A stretch of 64,000 nucleotides of DNA, taken from positions 1-64,000 of the forward strand of contig JAGAMO010000002.1 in NCBI GenBank assembly GCA_017624675.1. Reading direction: 5' to 3'. The stretch is from Clostridia bacterium. GTDB taxonomy: Bacteria > Bacillota > Clostridia > Oscillospirales > Acutalibacteraceae. Below, piece by piece: positions 43,719 through 52,245 of the stretch (position 1 is the first letter of the stretch; every line of letters starts with the position of its first letter). Made by a program: the position numbers and the translations under genes. A model generated the notes under the pieces. It was given only the letters and a program-made list of their open reading frames with translations, was not told the DNA's origin and did no database searches.

Positions 43719-43737
43719 TTTGTTCCCTCCTTTTTAA

Positions 43738-46335
43738 CTAATTTTTCGCTTTATTACACAAATCAAATAAGATTTGCATAGCTTCAATGGGTGTTAAGGT
43801 ATTAACATCAACGCTTTGAAGTTCTTTTAATATATCCTGTGCGCCTTGCATTTCCAAGGACATTTGCATATCGGCGCTTTCAACCGATTTATAGGTAACA
43901 ATTCCCTCTTCCTCGGTTTTTTTGAGAATTTCTTTTGCTCTCTCAATAACCGTTTCGGGAATACCGCTGAGTTTTGCAACCTCAATACCGTAGCTATCGT
44001 CAGCGGGACCTGGTATTATGCGGCGAAGGAAGGTTATATCGTCTCCCCTTTTCTTAACCGCAATATTATAGTTCTTAATACCATCAAGTTCACTTTCCAT
44101 TGAAGTAAGCTCGTGGTAGTGGGTGGCAAAAAGAGCTTTTGCGCCAAGCTTTCGCTTATCGGCAACAAATTCGAGCACCGCACGGGCAATTGACATACCG
44201 TCAAAGGTGGAAGTTCCTCTGCCGATTTCGTCCAAAATCAGCAAACTGTTTTTGGTTGCGTATTTCAAAATATCTGCAACCTCGCTCATTTCAACCATAA
44301 AGGTTGACTGACCCGAAGCTAAATCGTCCGAAGCGCCAACTCTTGTGAAGATGGCGTCCACCAAACCGATTCTGGCGCTTGTTGCGGGTACAAAGGAACC
44401 GATTTGCGCCAACAGTGTGATAATAGCAGTCTGTCTCATATATGTGGATTTACCTGCCATATTAGGACCTGTTACAATAGCGCATCTGTTATCTTTCATA
44501 TCAAGCAAAGTGTCATTTGCAACAAAGGGCATTTTGCTTATTTGCTCAACAACAGGGTGTCTGCCGTCTTTAATGTTAATACATCCGCTTGTGTCAACAA
44601 TAGGTCTGCAATAGCGGTTGTTAACAGCCACCAATGCCAAGGAACAAAGTGTATCAAGCTGGGCTATTGCCGAAGCGGTTTTTTGGAAGAGTTCAATTTC
44701 TCTTGCTGTTCTTTGCCTTACCTCATCAAAGAGCTGATATTCTAAAGCAGTTACCCTCTCCTTAGCCGAGAGCATCTGCCTTTCAATTTCTTTTAGTTCG
44801 TCGGTTATAAAACGCTCGGCATTGGTTAAGGTTTGTTTTCTTACATAATCCTCGGGCACTTTATCAAGGAAAGAATTTGTAACCTCAATATAGTAACCGA
44901 AAACCTTGTTATACTTAACTTTTAAGGTCTTAATGCCTGTTCTTTCCTTTTCCCTTGCCTCAATTTCTGAGAGGAAATCGGTGCTTCCTTGCATTATAGC
45001 CCTTATTTTGTCAAGCTCTTCGTTGTAACCGTCTTTTATAATTCCGCCCTCACGAACAGTGTTCTTGGGATTTTCGTGAATAGCGTTACAAATTAATTCT
45101 CTAACCTCGCTATGCTCGTTGATGTCCTCATAAATCTCCCTTAAAAGTCGGCAGTCGGCATCTCTAAGCAAAGCTTTAATGGGTGGAAAATAGGATATTG
45201 TTTCTGCCAATAAATTAAGTTCCCTCGGTTTTACCGAGCCGTAAACCACCTTAGTCATTGTGCGTTCAATATCTCTTATTCCGTTTAGGTTTTCTCTGAG
45301 TTCGCCGAGCAAAATGCCTTTAGACATAAGCTCGTCCACCGCATTTTGGCGGAGGGTTATTTGAGGAATTGAAAGCAAGGGCTTTTCAATCCAGTTTCTT
45401 AAGAGTCGCTTACCCATTGGTGTTCGGGTTTTATCCATAACCCACAAAAGTGAGCCTTTTTTGGAGCCAGAACGCATTGTCTCGCTTATTTCAAGATTTC
45501 TTATAGCGGTCATATCAAGGCGCATATATTCGTCTTCTGAATAAATGTTAACCTTTTTGACCGAAATGTTACCGCTGACACCCGTTTCGTAAAGGTAGGT
45601 TATAATACCGCCCAAAGCACCCGTAACAGCGCTTTCTTCCTTTAGACCTAAATTCTCGGTACTTATGATATTAAAATGCTTTAATATGAGCGCCTTTGTA
45701 TGTATGGGAGAAATCTGAATTTCTTCCCTTAAGGTCACTGTGCCTGTGTAGTTTTCTTTCAAGAACAAATCGAGCGCCTTGTTGGTTTTAATAACATCGG
45801 CAGTCAAAAGAATTTCGCTTGGTTTAAAACGGCTTATCTGTTCAATAATGCGGGTTTGGATATTTTCAACACCCAGTTCAATCACAAAGCACTCGCCCGT
45901 TGAAGCGTCGGTAAAGCAAAAACCGTAGGTCTTTTCAAAAGAGCACAAACACGCAAGATAGTTGTTAAGTCCCTCATCGAGCATACTGTCTTCAATTACA
46001 GTACCTGGGGTGATAATTCTAACAACCTCACGCCTTACAATGCCCTTGGCTTCAGCAGGGTTTTCAACCTGTTCGCAAATTGCAACCTTGTGACCCTTTG
46101 CAACCAAACGGCTGATATAAGCATCACAACTGTGGAAAGGTACACCACACATTGGTGCTCGTTCTTCCTGACCGCAATCTTTACCCGTTAAAACCAAATC
46201 CAATTCTTCGGAGGAAACTTTGGCGTCTTCGAAAAACATTTCGTAAAAATCGCCCACTCTGAAGAAGAGTATGCTATCCGGATTTTCGGCTTTTATTTGA
46301 AAATACTGTTTCATCATTGGGGACAATTCCGCCAT
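43738..46335 (-). CDS. mutS: DNA mismatch repair protein MutS
   Basis: 865 aa, full length. Mismatch-binding residue region ILFFRVGDFYEMFFEDA (Phe-x-Glu) near residue 25-40, connector, core and clamp, then the ABC ATPase TGPNMAGKSTYMRQTA, SLLILDEIGRGTSTFDG, and FATHYHELT. AACCTCC (minus AAAAGGAGG) ribosome site. In one string with ylbF-like and mutL genes, as in Bacillus ymcA-mutS-mutL. Confidence 0.97.
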   Translation of the reverse strand: MAELSPMMKQYFQIKAENPDSILFFRVGDFYEMFFEDAKVSSEELDLVLTGKDCGQEERAPMCGVPFHSCDAYISRLVAKGHKVAICEQVENPAEAKGIVRREVVRIITPGTVIEDSMLDEGLNNYLACLCSFEKTYGFCFTDASTGECFVIELGVENIQTRIIEQISRFKPSEILLTADVIKTNKALDLFLKENYTGTVTLREEIQISPIHTKALILKHFNIISTENLGLKEESAVTGALGGIITYLYETGVSGNISVKKVNIYSEDEYMRLDMTAIRNLEISETMRSGSKKGSLLWVMDKTRTPMGKRLLRNWIEKPLLSIPQITLRQNAVDELMSKGILLGELRENLNGIRDIERTMTKVVYGSVKPRELNLLAETISYFPPIKALLRDADCRLLREIYEDINEHSEVRELICNAIHENPKNTVREGGIIKDGYNEELDKIRAIMQGSTDFLSEIEAREKERTGIKTLKVKYNKVFGYYIEVTNSFLDKVPEDYVRKQTLTNAERFITDELKEIERQMLSAKERVTALEYQLFDEVRQRTAREIELFQKTASAIAQLDTLCSLALVAVNNRYCRPIVDTSGCINIKDGRHPVVEQISKMPFVANDTLLDMKDNRCAIVTGPNMAGKSTYMRQTAIITLLAQIGSFVPATSARIGLVDAIFTRVGASDDLASGQSTFMVEMSEVADILKYATKNSLLILDEIGRGTSTFDGMSIARAVLEFVADKRKLGAKALFATHYHELTSMESELDGIKNYNIAVKKRGDDITFLRRIIPGPADDSYGIEVAKLSGIPETVIERAKEILKKTEEEGIVTYKSVESADMQMSLEMQGAQDILKELQSVDVNTLTPIEAMQILFDLCNKAKN

Positions 46336-46367
46336 TTTTTAACCTCCTTTTGTATTTCACTTAAATA

Positions 46368-46772
46368 TTAGTGGCAACCACCGCAAGTGGAACAGCTACC
46401 TGTACAAGCGGCAGCGGTCTCGCAAGTCTCGGGGTCCTCACCCTCTAAAGTTTTTGTGATAACTGTGTTGATTTCGCTCATCATCTGGTCAAGCTCAACC
46501 TTAGCGGTGTTATACTCAACCATAGCGGGAGCAGACATAATCTCACCGTAAACACGGCGAAGTTCCTCGTTTAACTCTTTGATTTTGTTCTCATCTTTTT
46601 CTTCAGAACTCATCATTCTGTCCATATCCATACGGATAATGTTGAACTTGCCGATAGCAGCCTGAAGTTCTTCGTTGTTATCATTCTCTAAACGAGCCTT
46701 AGCATAGCGAATAAAACGCTCGTCCTGTTGAATTGCTTTGCCAAGTTCCCTAACAGCCTTAATTACATCCAT
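46368..46772 (-). CDS. YlbF/YmcA family protein with Cys-rich tail
   Basis: 134 aa, all-helical YlbF/YmcA (RicF/RicA) family: MDVIKAVRELGKAIQQDERF and YNTAKVELDQMMSEINTVI. Its position between miaB and mutS equals that of ymcA (ricA) in Bacillus. The last 18 residues hold five cysteines (CETAAACTGSCSTCGGCH), which could bind the Ric complex Fe-S cluster together with RicT (15278). Whether it acts as RicA or RicF cannot be said. Confidence 0.85.
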   Translation of the reverse strand: MDVIKAVRELGKAIQQDERFIRYAKARLENDNNEELQAAIGKFNIIRMDMDRMMSSEEKDENKIKELNEELRRVYGEIMSAPAMVEYNTAKVELDQMMSEINTVITKTLEGEDPETCETAAACTGSCSTCGGCH

Positions 46773-46773
46773 T

Positions 46774-48000
46774 TTAAATACCTCTTTTTTTATTTTGTAT
46801 ATTATCTTGAAGCTCTAAAAGCTCATCAAACCATTTTCCTTTTTCCTCTCGGGAAACGGGGTCGGGCATTTCTGCCGCAGGGGTGCCGCCTCGTGGCGAA
46901 TAAATGAAAGTGAAAAGTGACTCAAACTCCACTTCCTTTATAAGACTCAAGGTTTCTTTAAAGTCCTCATAAGTCTCACCCGGGAAACCTACAATAACAT
47001 CGCTTGTAAGTTTAATGTCAGGAATTCGTTTTTTAGCCTCACGCACCAATTCCAAATACTGTTCTCTATCGTAGTAGCGGTTCATAAGTTTTAAAATTCG
47101 GCTGCTACCCGACTGAAAAGGCAAATGCAAATGACGGCTCACCTTTTTGCAGTCACGAATAGCATCCAGCAACTCCAAACTGCAATCTTTGGGATGAGAG
47201 GTCATAAACTTAATTTCAAAATCGCCCTCTAAATCGTTTATTTGCCTAAGCAACTTTGCAAAGTTAACGCCGTGGGCTTCGCCCTTACCGTAGGAATTAA
47301 CATTTTGACCAAGCAAGGTGATTTCTTTGCAACCGTTTGCTATCATTTCCCGAGCCTCGGCTAAAACCCTTTCGGGCTCACGGGAACGCTCTCTTCCCCT
47401 TACATAAGGTACGATACAGTAGGTGCAAAAATTATTGCAACCGTACATTATAGGAAGCCAACCTGTAGTTACCCTATCCCTTTTAGTTGGTATTTCCTCA
47501 ACTATCGGTTTGTTATCAAGGGTCAGTTCAAAAATTCTCTTACTGCCGCTTAGCCTTTTATAAATAAACTCAGGCAAACGGTGGAACATCTGAGTTCCAA
47601 AAACAATATCCATATAAGGATAACTTTTTTTGATTTTATCAGCAACGCTTTGCTGTTGCGCCATACAACCGCAAATTGCGGCAATTAAATTCGGTTTTTC
47701 TTTTTTAAGGGCTTTTACATTGCCAATATTTCCGTAAACCCTATCCTCAGCGTGACCTCGCACAGCACAGGTGTTGAAAATGATAAAATCGGCTTCATTT
47801 ATATCCTCGGTAATAGTATAACCGCAGGCAAAAAGCATACCCTTTAATTTTTCTGAATCGCTGACATTTTGCTGACAGCCAAAGGTTACCACACAAGCCT
47901 TTGGATTATCCCCGTAAACCGACGGCAAAAGCGATGAAATTTTATGTATATAATCCCACTGAACTGTGGGGAAAATATTGCCAAATTCAAGGTTTTTCAA
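46774..48000 (-). CDS. miaB: tRNA ms2i6A methylthiotransferase MiaB, TRAM-less
   Basis: 408 aa from TTG 48000, 8 bases after AAAGGAG. MTTase domain cysteines in TFGCQQN, FNTCAVRGHAEDR and ICGCMAQQ; radical SAM motif GCNNFCTYCIVPYVRGRE; later GQNVNSYGKG and VGFPGETYEDF. It converts i6A37 (MiaA product) to ms2i6A37. The family normally adds a C-terminal TRAM RNA-binding domain of about 60 residues; here the protein stops right after the helix ELLELQDNIQNKKRGI, and the next gene starts at once. Confidence 0.93.
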   Translation of the reverse strand: MKNLEFGNIFPTVQWDYIHKISSLLPSVYGDNPKACVVTFGCQQNVSDSEKLKGMLFACGYTITEDINEADFIIFNTCAVRGHAEDRVYGNIGNVKALKKEKPNLIAAICGCMAQQQSVADKIKKSYPYMDIVFGTQMFHRLPEFIYKRLSGSKRIFELTLDNKPIVEEIPTKRDRVTTGWLPIMYGCNNFCTYCIVPYVRGRERSREPERVLAEAREMIANGCKEITLLGQNVNSYGKGEAHGVNFAKLLRQINDLEGDFEIKFMTSHPKDCSLELLDAIRDCKKVSRHLHLPFQSGSSRILKLMNRYYDREQYLELVREAKKRIPDIKLTSDVIVGFPGETYEDFKETLSLIKEVEFESLFTFIYSPRGGTPAAEMPDPVSREEKGKWFDELLELQDNIQNKKRGI

Positions 48001-48043
48001 GTGTTATTCTCCTTTAAAAATACAATGACACCATTATTGAAAT

Positions 48044-48072
48044 ATTGTACCACAAAACGCCTAACTTTTCAA
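48044..48072 (-). promoter_or_regulatory. Promoter for miaB-mutS-division string
   Basis: Minus strand: TTGAAA (48072-48067), 17 bases, TACAAT (48049-48044). It may drive up to twelve genes ending at rluD. Confidence 0.75.
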
Positions 48073-48097
48073 GCAAATATATTTAATTTTTAACACA

Positions 48098-48126
48098 TTG
48101 ACAAACATTTAAAAAAGTCTTAAAAT
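48098..48126 (+). promoter_or_regulatory. Promoter for nadE
   Basis: TTGACA (48098-48103), 17 bases, TAAAAT (48121-48126), divergent from the miaB promoter. Confidence 0.85.
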
Positions 48127-48153
48127 ATAGATATTGAAACTTGGAGGAAAAGT

Positions 48154-48885
48154 ATGTTTGACGCTTTAAAAATCAAAAACGAATGCGTAGAATGGATACG
48201 CGATTTTTTCAAAAATAACGGACCCGACTGCAACGCAGTTGTCGGTATTTCGGGAGGAAAGGACAGCTCGGTTGCCGCCGCGCTTTGCGTTGAAGCCCTT
48301 GGAAAAGACAGGGTTATCGGTGTGCTTATGCCAAAGGGCGAGCAAGCGGATATTGACTGCTCTTTAAAGCTTGTAAACCATCTTGGAATTAAATATTTTA
48401 CAGTCAACATCGGCGAAACGGTTGAAGCGCTTAAATCTGCCTTGCCAAAGGATATAGAAATCACCTCCCAAACCGTAACAAATATTCCGCCGAGAGTTCG
48501 TATGACAGTGCTTTACGCTATTAGTCAAAGCAACAACGGAAGGGTTGTTAACACCTGTAATTTGTCTGAAGACTGGGTTGGATATTCCACCCGTTACGGT
48601 GATTCAGTGGGCGATTTCTCTCCTCTTTCTAATTTAACTGTTGCCGAGGTAAAGGAAATCGGTCATATTTTAAATCTTCCACAAGATTTGGTTGAAAAAG
48701 TTCCTATTGACGGTCTTTGCGGTAAAACTGATGAGGAGAATTTAGGCTTTACCTACGCTGTGTTAGATAAATATATTCGCACAGGAATTTGCGAGGACCC
48801 CGAAATTAAGGAGCTTATTGACAGAAAGCATAAAGCAAATCTATTCAAGCTTCAATTAATGCCAACATTTAAACCTGAGATATAA
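48154..48885 (+). CDS. nadE: NAD+ synthetase, ammonia-dependent
   Basis: 243 aa. Last step of NAD synthesis, amidating deamido-NAD with ATP. PP-loop VVGISGGKDSSVAAAL, NTCNLSEDWVGYSTRYGDSVGDF, and the P2-type KVPIDGLCGKTDEENLGFTY loop. No nitrilase glutaminase domain, so it uses free ammonia. TTGGAGG lies before the ATG. Monocistronic. Confidence 0.96.
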   Translation: MFDALKIKNECVEWIRDFFKNNGPDCNAVVGISGGKDSSVAAALCVEALGKDRVIGVLMPKGEQADIDCSLKLVNHLGIKYFTVNIGETVEALKSALPKDIEITSQTVTNIPPRVRMTVLYAISQSNNGRVVNTCNLSEDWVGYSTRYGDSVGDFSPLSNLTVAEVKEIGHILNLPQDLVEKVPIDGLCGKTDEENLGFTYAVLDKYIRTGICEDPEIKELIDRKHKANLFKLQLMPTFKPEI

Positions 48886-48914
48886 AAAAAGAGTAGCAAA
48901 AGCTACTCTTTTTT
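48885..48914. terminator. Bidirectional terminator, nadE / P-type ATPase
   Basis: GAGTAGC/GCTACTC stem with loop AAAA and A/T tracts that extend the stem on both sides; serves the two convergent genes. Confidence 0.9.
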
Positions 48915-48915
48915 A

Positions 48916-51534
48916 TTATGCTTTATTTTTAATAAAACCTATAAGCTTGAAGATTTCCATTACAACCAACGGAACTAAAATAAGCGCTAAAGCCAAGAGA
49001 TAGAGACCCACAGGTAAAAGTTCAAGACCGAAAGCCACACGAACAGGGGTAAACAAAACGATTAAAACAAGCACTAAAGAAATTAATGCCGCACCGTTTA
49101 ATTTTTTGTTTGTGAAAGGTCCTATTTTAAAGAGTGAACGGTTAGAACGCATATTAAAACTTTGCACAATTTGTGAGAGTGCTAAAATCATAAACGCCAT
49201 TGTCTGTCCCGCAGCAAGACTGCCTGTTACAATTTCGCCGAAGCGGAAGCCGATTAAGGTTAAAGCCGCAAACATAAAACCTTGAAGCACAACCCTTACT
49301 CCTAAGCCGTGGGCAAAAATTCCCTCGGTTTTGGGTCGGGGTTTTTCGTTCATTATATTCTTTTCAACAGGCTCCATACCAAGTGCTATTGCAGGGAGTG
49401 AGTCGGTCACAAGGTTAATCCACAAAAGTTGCATTGAAAGCAAGGGTGTTTTGTGCCATAAAAGCATTGCAATGAAAACTGTTATAACCTCACCAATATT
49501 AGTGCCAAGCAAGAAGGCAACAACCTTTTTAATGTTAGCGTAGATACCTCTACCCTCTCTCACAGCGTCAACTATTGTTGCAAAGTTGTCGTCAGTAAGG
49601 GTCATATCCGAAGCGCTTTTTGCAACATCGGTACCCGTAATACCCATAGCACAGCCAATATCTGCCGCCTTTAGTGCGGGAGCATCGTTAACGCCGTCAC
49701 CCGTCATTGAAACAACCTGACCTTTTCTTTGCCAAGCCTTCACAATGCGGATTTTGTTTTCGGGAGAAACACGGGCGTAAACCGAAATTTTTGTAATCTT
49801 ACTGTCAAGCTCAGCATCGCTCATAGCGTCAAGCTCGGCACCCGTTATAGCCAAATCGCCATCCTTCATAATACCCAAAGCCTTTGCGATAGCCGAAGCG
49901 GTTATAACGTGGTCGCCCGTTATCATAACAGGTTTAATTCCCGCTTTAAGACATTCCTCAACCGCCTTTTTAGCCTCTGGTCTTGGCGGGTCTATCATAC
50001 CCAAAAGACCCATAAAGGTAAGTCCGTTTTCAAGGTCTTCGCTCTCTAAAGTGGTGGGCATTTTATCTATCGTTTTATAAGCCACAGCCAAAACACGCAA
50101 AGCCTCGGCGCTCATACTTTCGGTAATTTCCTTGGCTTTTTCAATATCGCCGCTTATACAACGGTCCGAAAGCATATCAAAGGCGCCTTTGACAATAACT
50201 GTGATTTTACCGTCGATTTCGTTTACGGTGGTCATCAGTTTTCTATCAGAGTCAAAAGGAATCTCGCCCAAGCGGTGATACTTTTCATTTAAAGTGGATT
50301 TTTCACTGCCGTTTTTATGGGAAGCCACAATAATTGCGGTCTCGGTGGGGTCGCCGATATGCTCCTCGCCCTCGTCTGTGAAAATAACATTTCCGTCACA
50401 GCAAAGGGTTGCGAAATCAAGAAGTTTTCTGATTTCAGCAGAGTTGTTTTCGCTGATTTCTTCGGTGTCTGCCCCCTCAGAATAAGCCTTAACTAAGGTC
50501 ATTCTGTTCTGTGTCAATGTACCCGTTTTGTCAGAGCAAATAACCGATGCGCTACCCAAGGTTTCAACTGCGGGTAAACGGCGGATAAGAGCATTTTTAG
50601 ATGCCATACGCTGAACTCCGATTGACAAAACGATTGTCACAATAGCGGGTAGTCCCTCAGGGATAGCCGATACCGCCAAAGACACTGCAGTCATAAAAAT
50701 CTCAAGAGGAGGTATATCGTTCAAAAGGCCAACAACAAAGATTACCGCACAAGCACCCAAAGCCACAAAACCTAAGTATTTACCGAGGTTTGCAAGTTTT
50801 CTTTGTAAAGGAGTTTGAGTATCCTTTTCGCCCTCTAAAAGACCTGCAATTTTACCCATTTCGGTATCCATACCTGTTGCGGTTACAACGGCGGTTGCGG
50901 TGCCGTAGGTTATGCTACAGCCCGAGAATATCATATTACTGCGGTCACCGAGAGGCGCCTTTTCGTCTATCTCGGCAGAGTAATCTTTTTCGGAAGGTAC
51001 TGACTCGCCCGTTAAGGCAGACTCCTCACTTTTAAGACCCGCAGAGAAAATCAAACGGGCATCGGCAGGAACAAAATCACCCGCTTCCAAGCGGATTATA
51101 TCGCCCACAACAAGATGGGAAGCATCTATAACGCTTTCAACACCGTCACGCAAAACTCTGGCATGGGGCGCTGACATATTTTTAAGTGCATCAAGCGCTT
51201 TTTCGGCTTTACCCTCTTGGTAAACGCCCATAATAGCATTCAAAATTACTATCAGCAAAATGAGGGCGGGTTCAAAAAGTTCGCCCCAGTTCTTTTCAAT
51301 TACAACAACTGCAAAGGAAATAATTGCGGCAATGATTAAAATTATAATCATTACATCTTTAAATTGGTCGAAAAAGCGAGATAAGGTGCTTTTCTTTTTC
51401 TTTTCCTTTAGCTTGTTTTCTCCGTATTTTTGAAGTCTTTCATTAACCTCGGCACTTCTAAGACCCACCTTAGGGTCAACGCCAAGCTTTTCTAACACTT
51501 CGTTTAGCGGTTTTGCAAAATAATTCATAAACAC
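48916..51534 (-). CDS. P-type cation ATPase (Ca2+/Mn2+ exporter type)
   Basis: 872 aa, type IIA layout with ten predicted membrane helices. Actuator ALTGESVPSEKD, M4 AVSAIPEGLPAI, phosphorylation CSDKTGTLTQN, nucleotide-binding KGAFDMLSDRC, hinge MTGDGVNDAPALKAADIG, M6 NLVTDSLPAIALGMEP with ion ligands Asn and Asp. Sequence alone fits Ca2+ pumps, but the Mn2+-type riboswitch in its leader points to manganese efflux, as reported for YoaB of Lactococcus. Confidence 0.93.
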   Translation of the reverse strand: MFMNYFAKPLNEVLEKLGVDPKVGLRSAEVNERLQKYGENKLKEKKKKSTLSRFFDQFKDVMIIILIIAAIISFAVVVIEKNWGELFEPALILLIVILNAIMGVYQEGKAEKALDALKNMSAPHARVLRDGVESVIDASHLVVGDIIRLEAGDFVPADARLIFSAGLKSEESALTGESVPSEKDYSAEIDEKAPLGDRSNMIFSGCSITYGTATAVVTATGMDTEMGKIAGLLEGEKDTQTPLQRKLANLGKYLGFVALGACAVIFVVGLLNDIPPLEIFMTAVSLAVSAIPEGLPAIVTIVLSIGVQRMASKNALIRRLPAVETLGSASVICSDKTGTLTQNRMTLVKAYSEGADTEEISENNSAEIRKLLDFATLCCDGNVIFTDEGEEHIGDPTETAIIVASHKNGSEKSTLNEKYHRLGEIPFDSDRKLMTTVNEIDGKITVIVKGAFDMLSDRCISGDIEKAKEITESMSAEALRVLAVAYKTIDKMPTTLESEDLENGLTFMGLLGMIDPPRPEAKKAVEECLKAGIKPVMITGDHVITASAIAKALGIMKDGDLAITGAELDAMSDAELDSKITKISVYARVSPENKIRIVKAWQRKGQVVSMTGDGVNDAPALKAADIGCAMGITGTDVAKSASDMTLTDDNFATIVDAVREGRGIYANIKKVVAFLLGTNIGEVITVFIAMLLWHKTPLLSMQLLWINLVTDSLPAIALGMEPVEKNIMNEKPRPKTEGIFAHGLGVRVVLQGFMFAALTLIGFRFGEIVTGSLAAGQTMAFMILALSQIVQSFNMRSNRSLFKIGPFTNKKLNGAALISLVLVLIVLFTPVRVAFGLELLPVGLYLLALALILVPLVVMEIFKLIGFIKNKA

Positions 51535-51546
51535 ACTCCTAAAATT

Positions 51547-51664
51547 AAAAAACGAGACTTATCGTTTCAAGTCCGATAAGTCTCGTCGTTTGATATGATA
51601 CCAGCGGACAAGCCACTTGATGTTGATACCATCACAAATAAAATTTGCCGACTACTCCCTTATT
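51547..51664 (-). promoter_or_regulatory. yybP-ykoY-type (Mn2+) riboswitch with terminator
   Basis: Minus strand from 51664: ATAAGGGAGTAGTCGGC, internal TATCAACATCAAGTGGCTTGTCCGC region, and CGACGAGACTTAT at 51576-51588, whose CTTAT closes P1 with the 5' ATAAG. The same 3' segment is the 5' arm of a 12-bp terminator (CGAGACTTATCG/CGATAAGTCTCG, 51553-51585) followed by six T. Metal-bound P1 should prevent termination. Shares GGGAGTAG and AGACTTA blocks with the copy at 10535-10659. Confidence 0.85.
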
Positions 51665-51670
51665 GATTAT

Positions 51671-51699
51671 AGTATAACTTATAACCTATAAAAATTCAA
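51671..51699 (-). promoter_or_regulatory. Promoter for P-type ATPase
   Basis: Minus strand: TTGAAT (51699-51694), 17 bases, TATACT (51676-51671); start point just before the riboswitch. Confidence 0.75.
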
Positions 51700-51720
51700 G
51701 GAAAATTTTGTAAATAAATT

Positions 51721-52200
51721 TTAAAGAGCAAGTTCTAATGTTTTGTTGCTCTTATCGTAAAGGCGGTATTTAACACCTGCAGTGTCAAACATTTTCTTAG
51801 AGGCAATAACACTGTCAGAGTCGGAATACTTATCCTCCATATAAACCACCTCGGCAATACCCGACTGAATAATTGCTTTAGCGCACTCGTTACAAGGGAA
51901 AAGGGTTGTGTAAACAATACAGTCTCTAACGTTTCCTCTGTCACAATTCAAAATTGCATTAAGCTCTGCATGGCAAACATAAAGATACTTGGAATCAAGC
52001 GGATTATCATTTTTATCCCAAGGAAACTCATCATCACTGCAGCAACGGGGCATTCCGTTATAGCCCATTGATAAAATCCTCTTATCTTTATTAACTATAC
52101 AAGCGCCAACCTGAGTTGAGGGGTCTTTACTTCTTTTAGCCGATAAAAGGGCAATACCCATAAAATATTCGTCCCAGCTTAAATATTCCTGTCTTTTCAT
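51721..52200 (-). CDS. dCMP deaminase family protein (ComEB-like)
   Basis: 159 aa from ATG 52200, 8 bases after GAGG. Zinc site CHAELNAILN (His, catalytic Glu) and PCNECAKAII (two Cys). Also an N-terminal ACIVNKDKRILSMGYNGMPR and a Cys-Cys pair typical of bifunctional zinc dCMP deaminases. Supplies dUMP for thymidylate synthesis. Confidence 0.93.
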   Translation of the reverse strand: MKRQEYLSWDEYFMGIALLSAKRSKDPSTQVGACIVNKDKRILSMGYNGMPRCCSDDEFPWDKNDNPLDSKYLYVCHAELNAILNCDRGNVRDCIVYTTLFPCNECAKAIIQSGIAEVVYMEDKYSDSDSVIASKKMFDTAGVKYRLYDKSNKTLELAL

Positions 52201-52245
52201 ATTATTCACCTCGTAAGAACATTGTATATTATTCTGAGCGTTTTT

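Noticed and set aside
46774..46830. Frameshift hiding a MiaB TRAM domain
   Set aside because: The next gene starts two bases after the stop with its own ribosome site, so no sequence for a TRAM domain remains in any frame.
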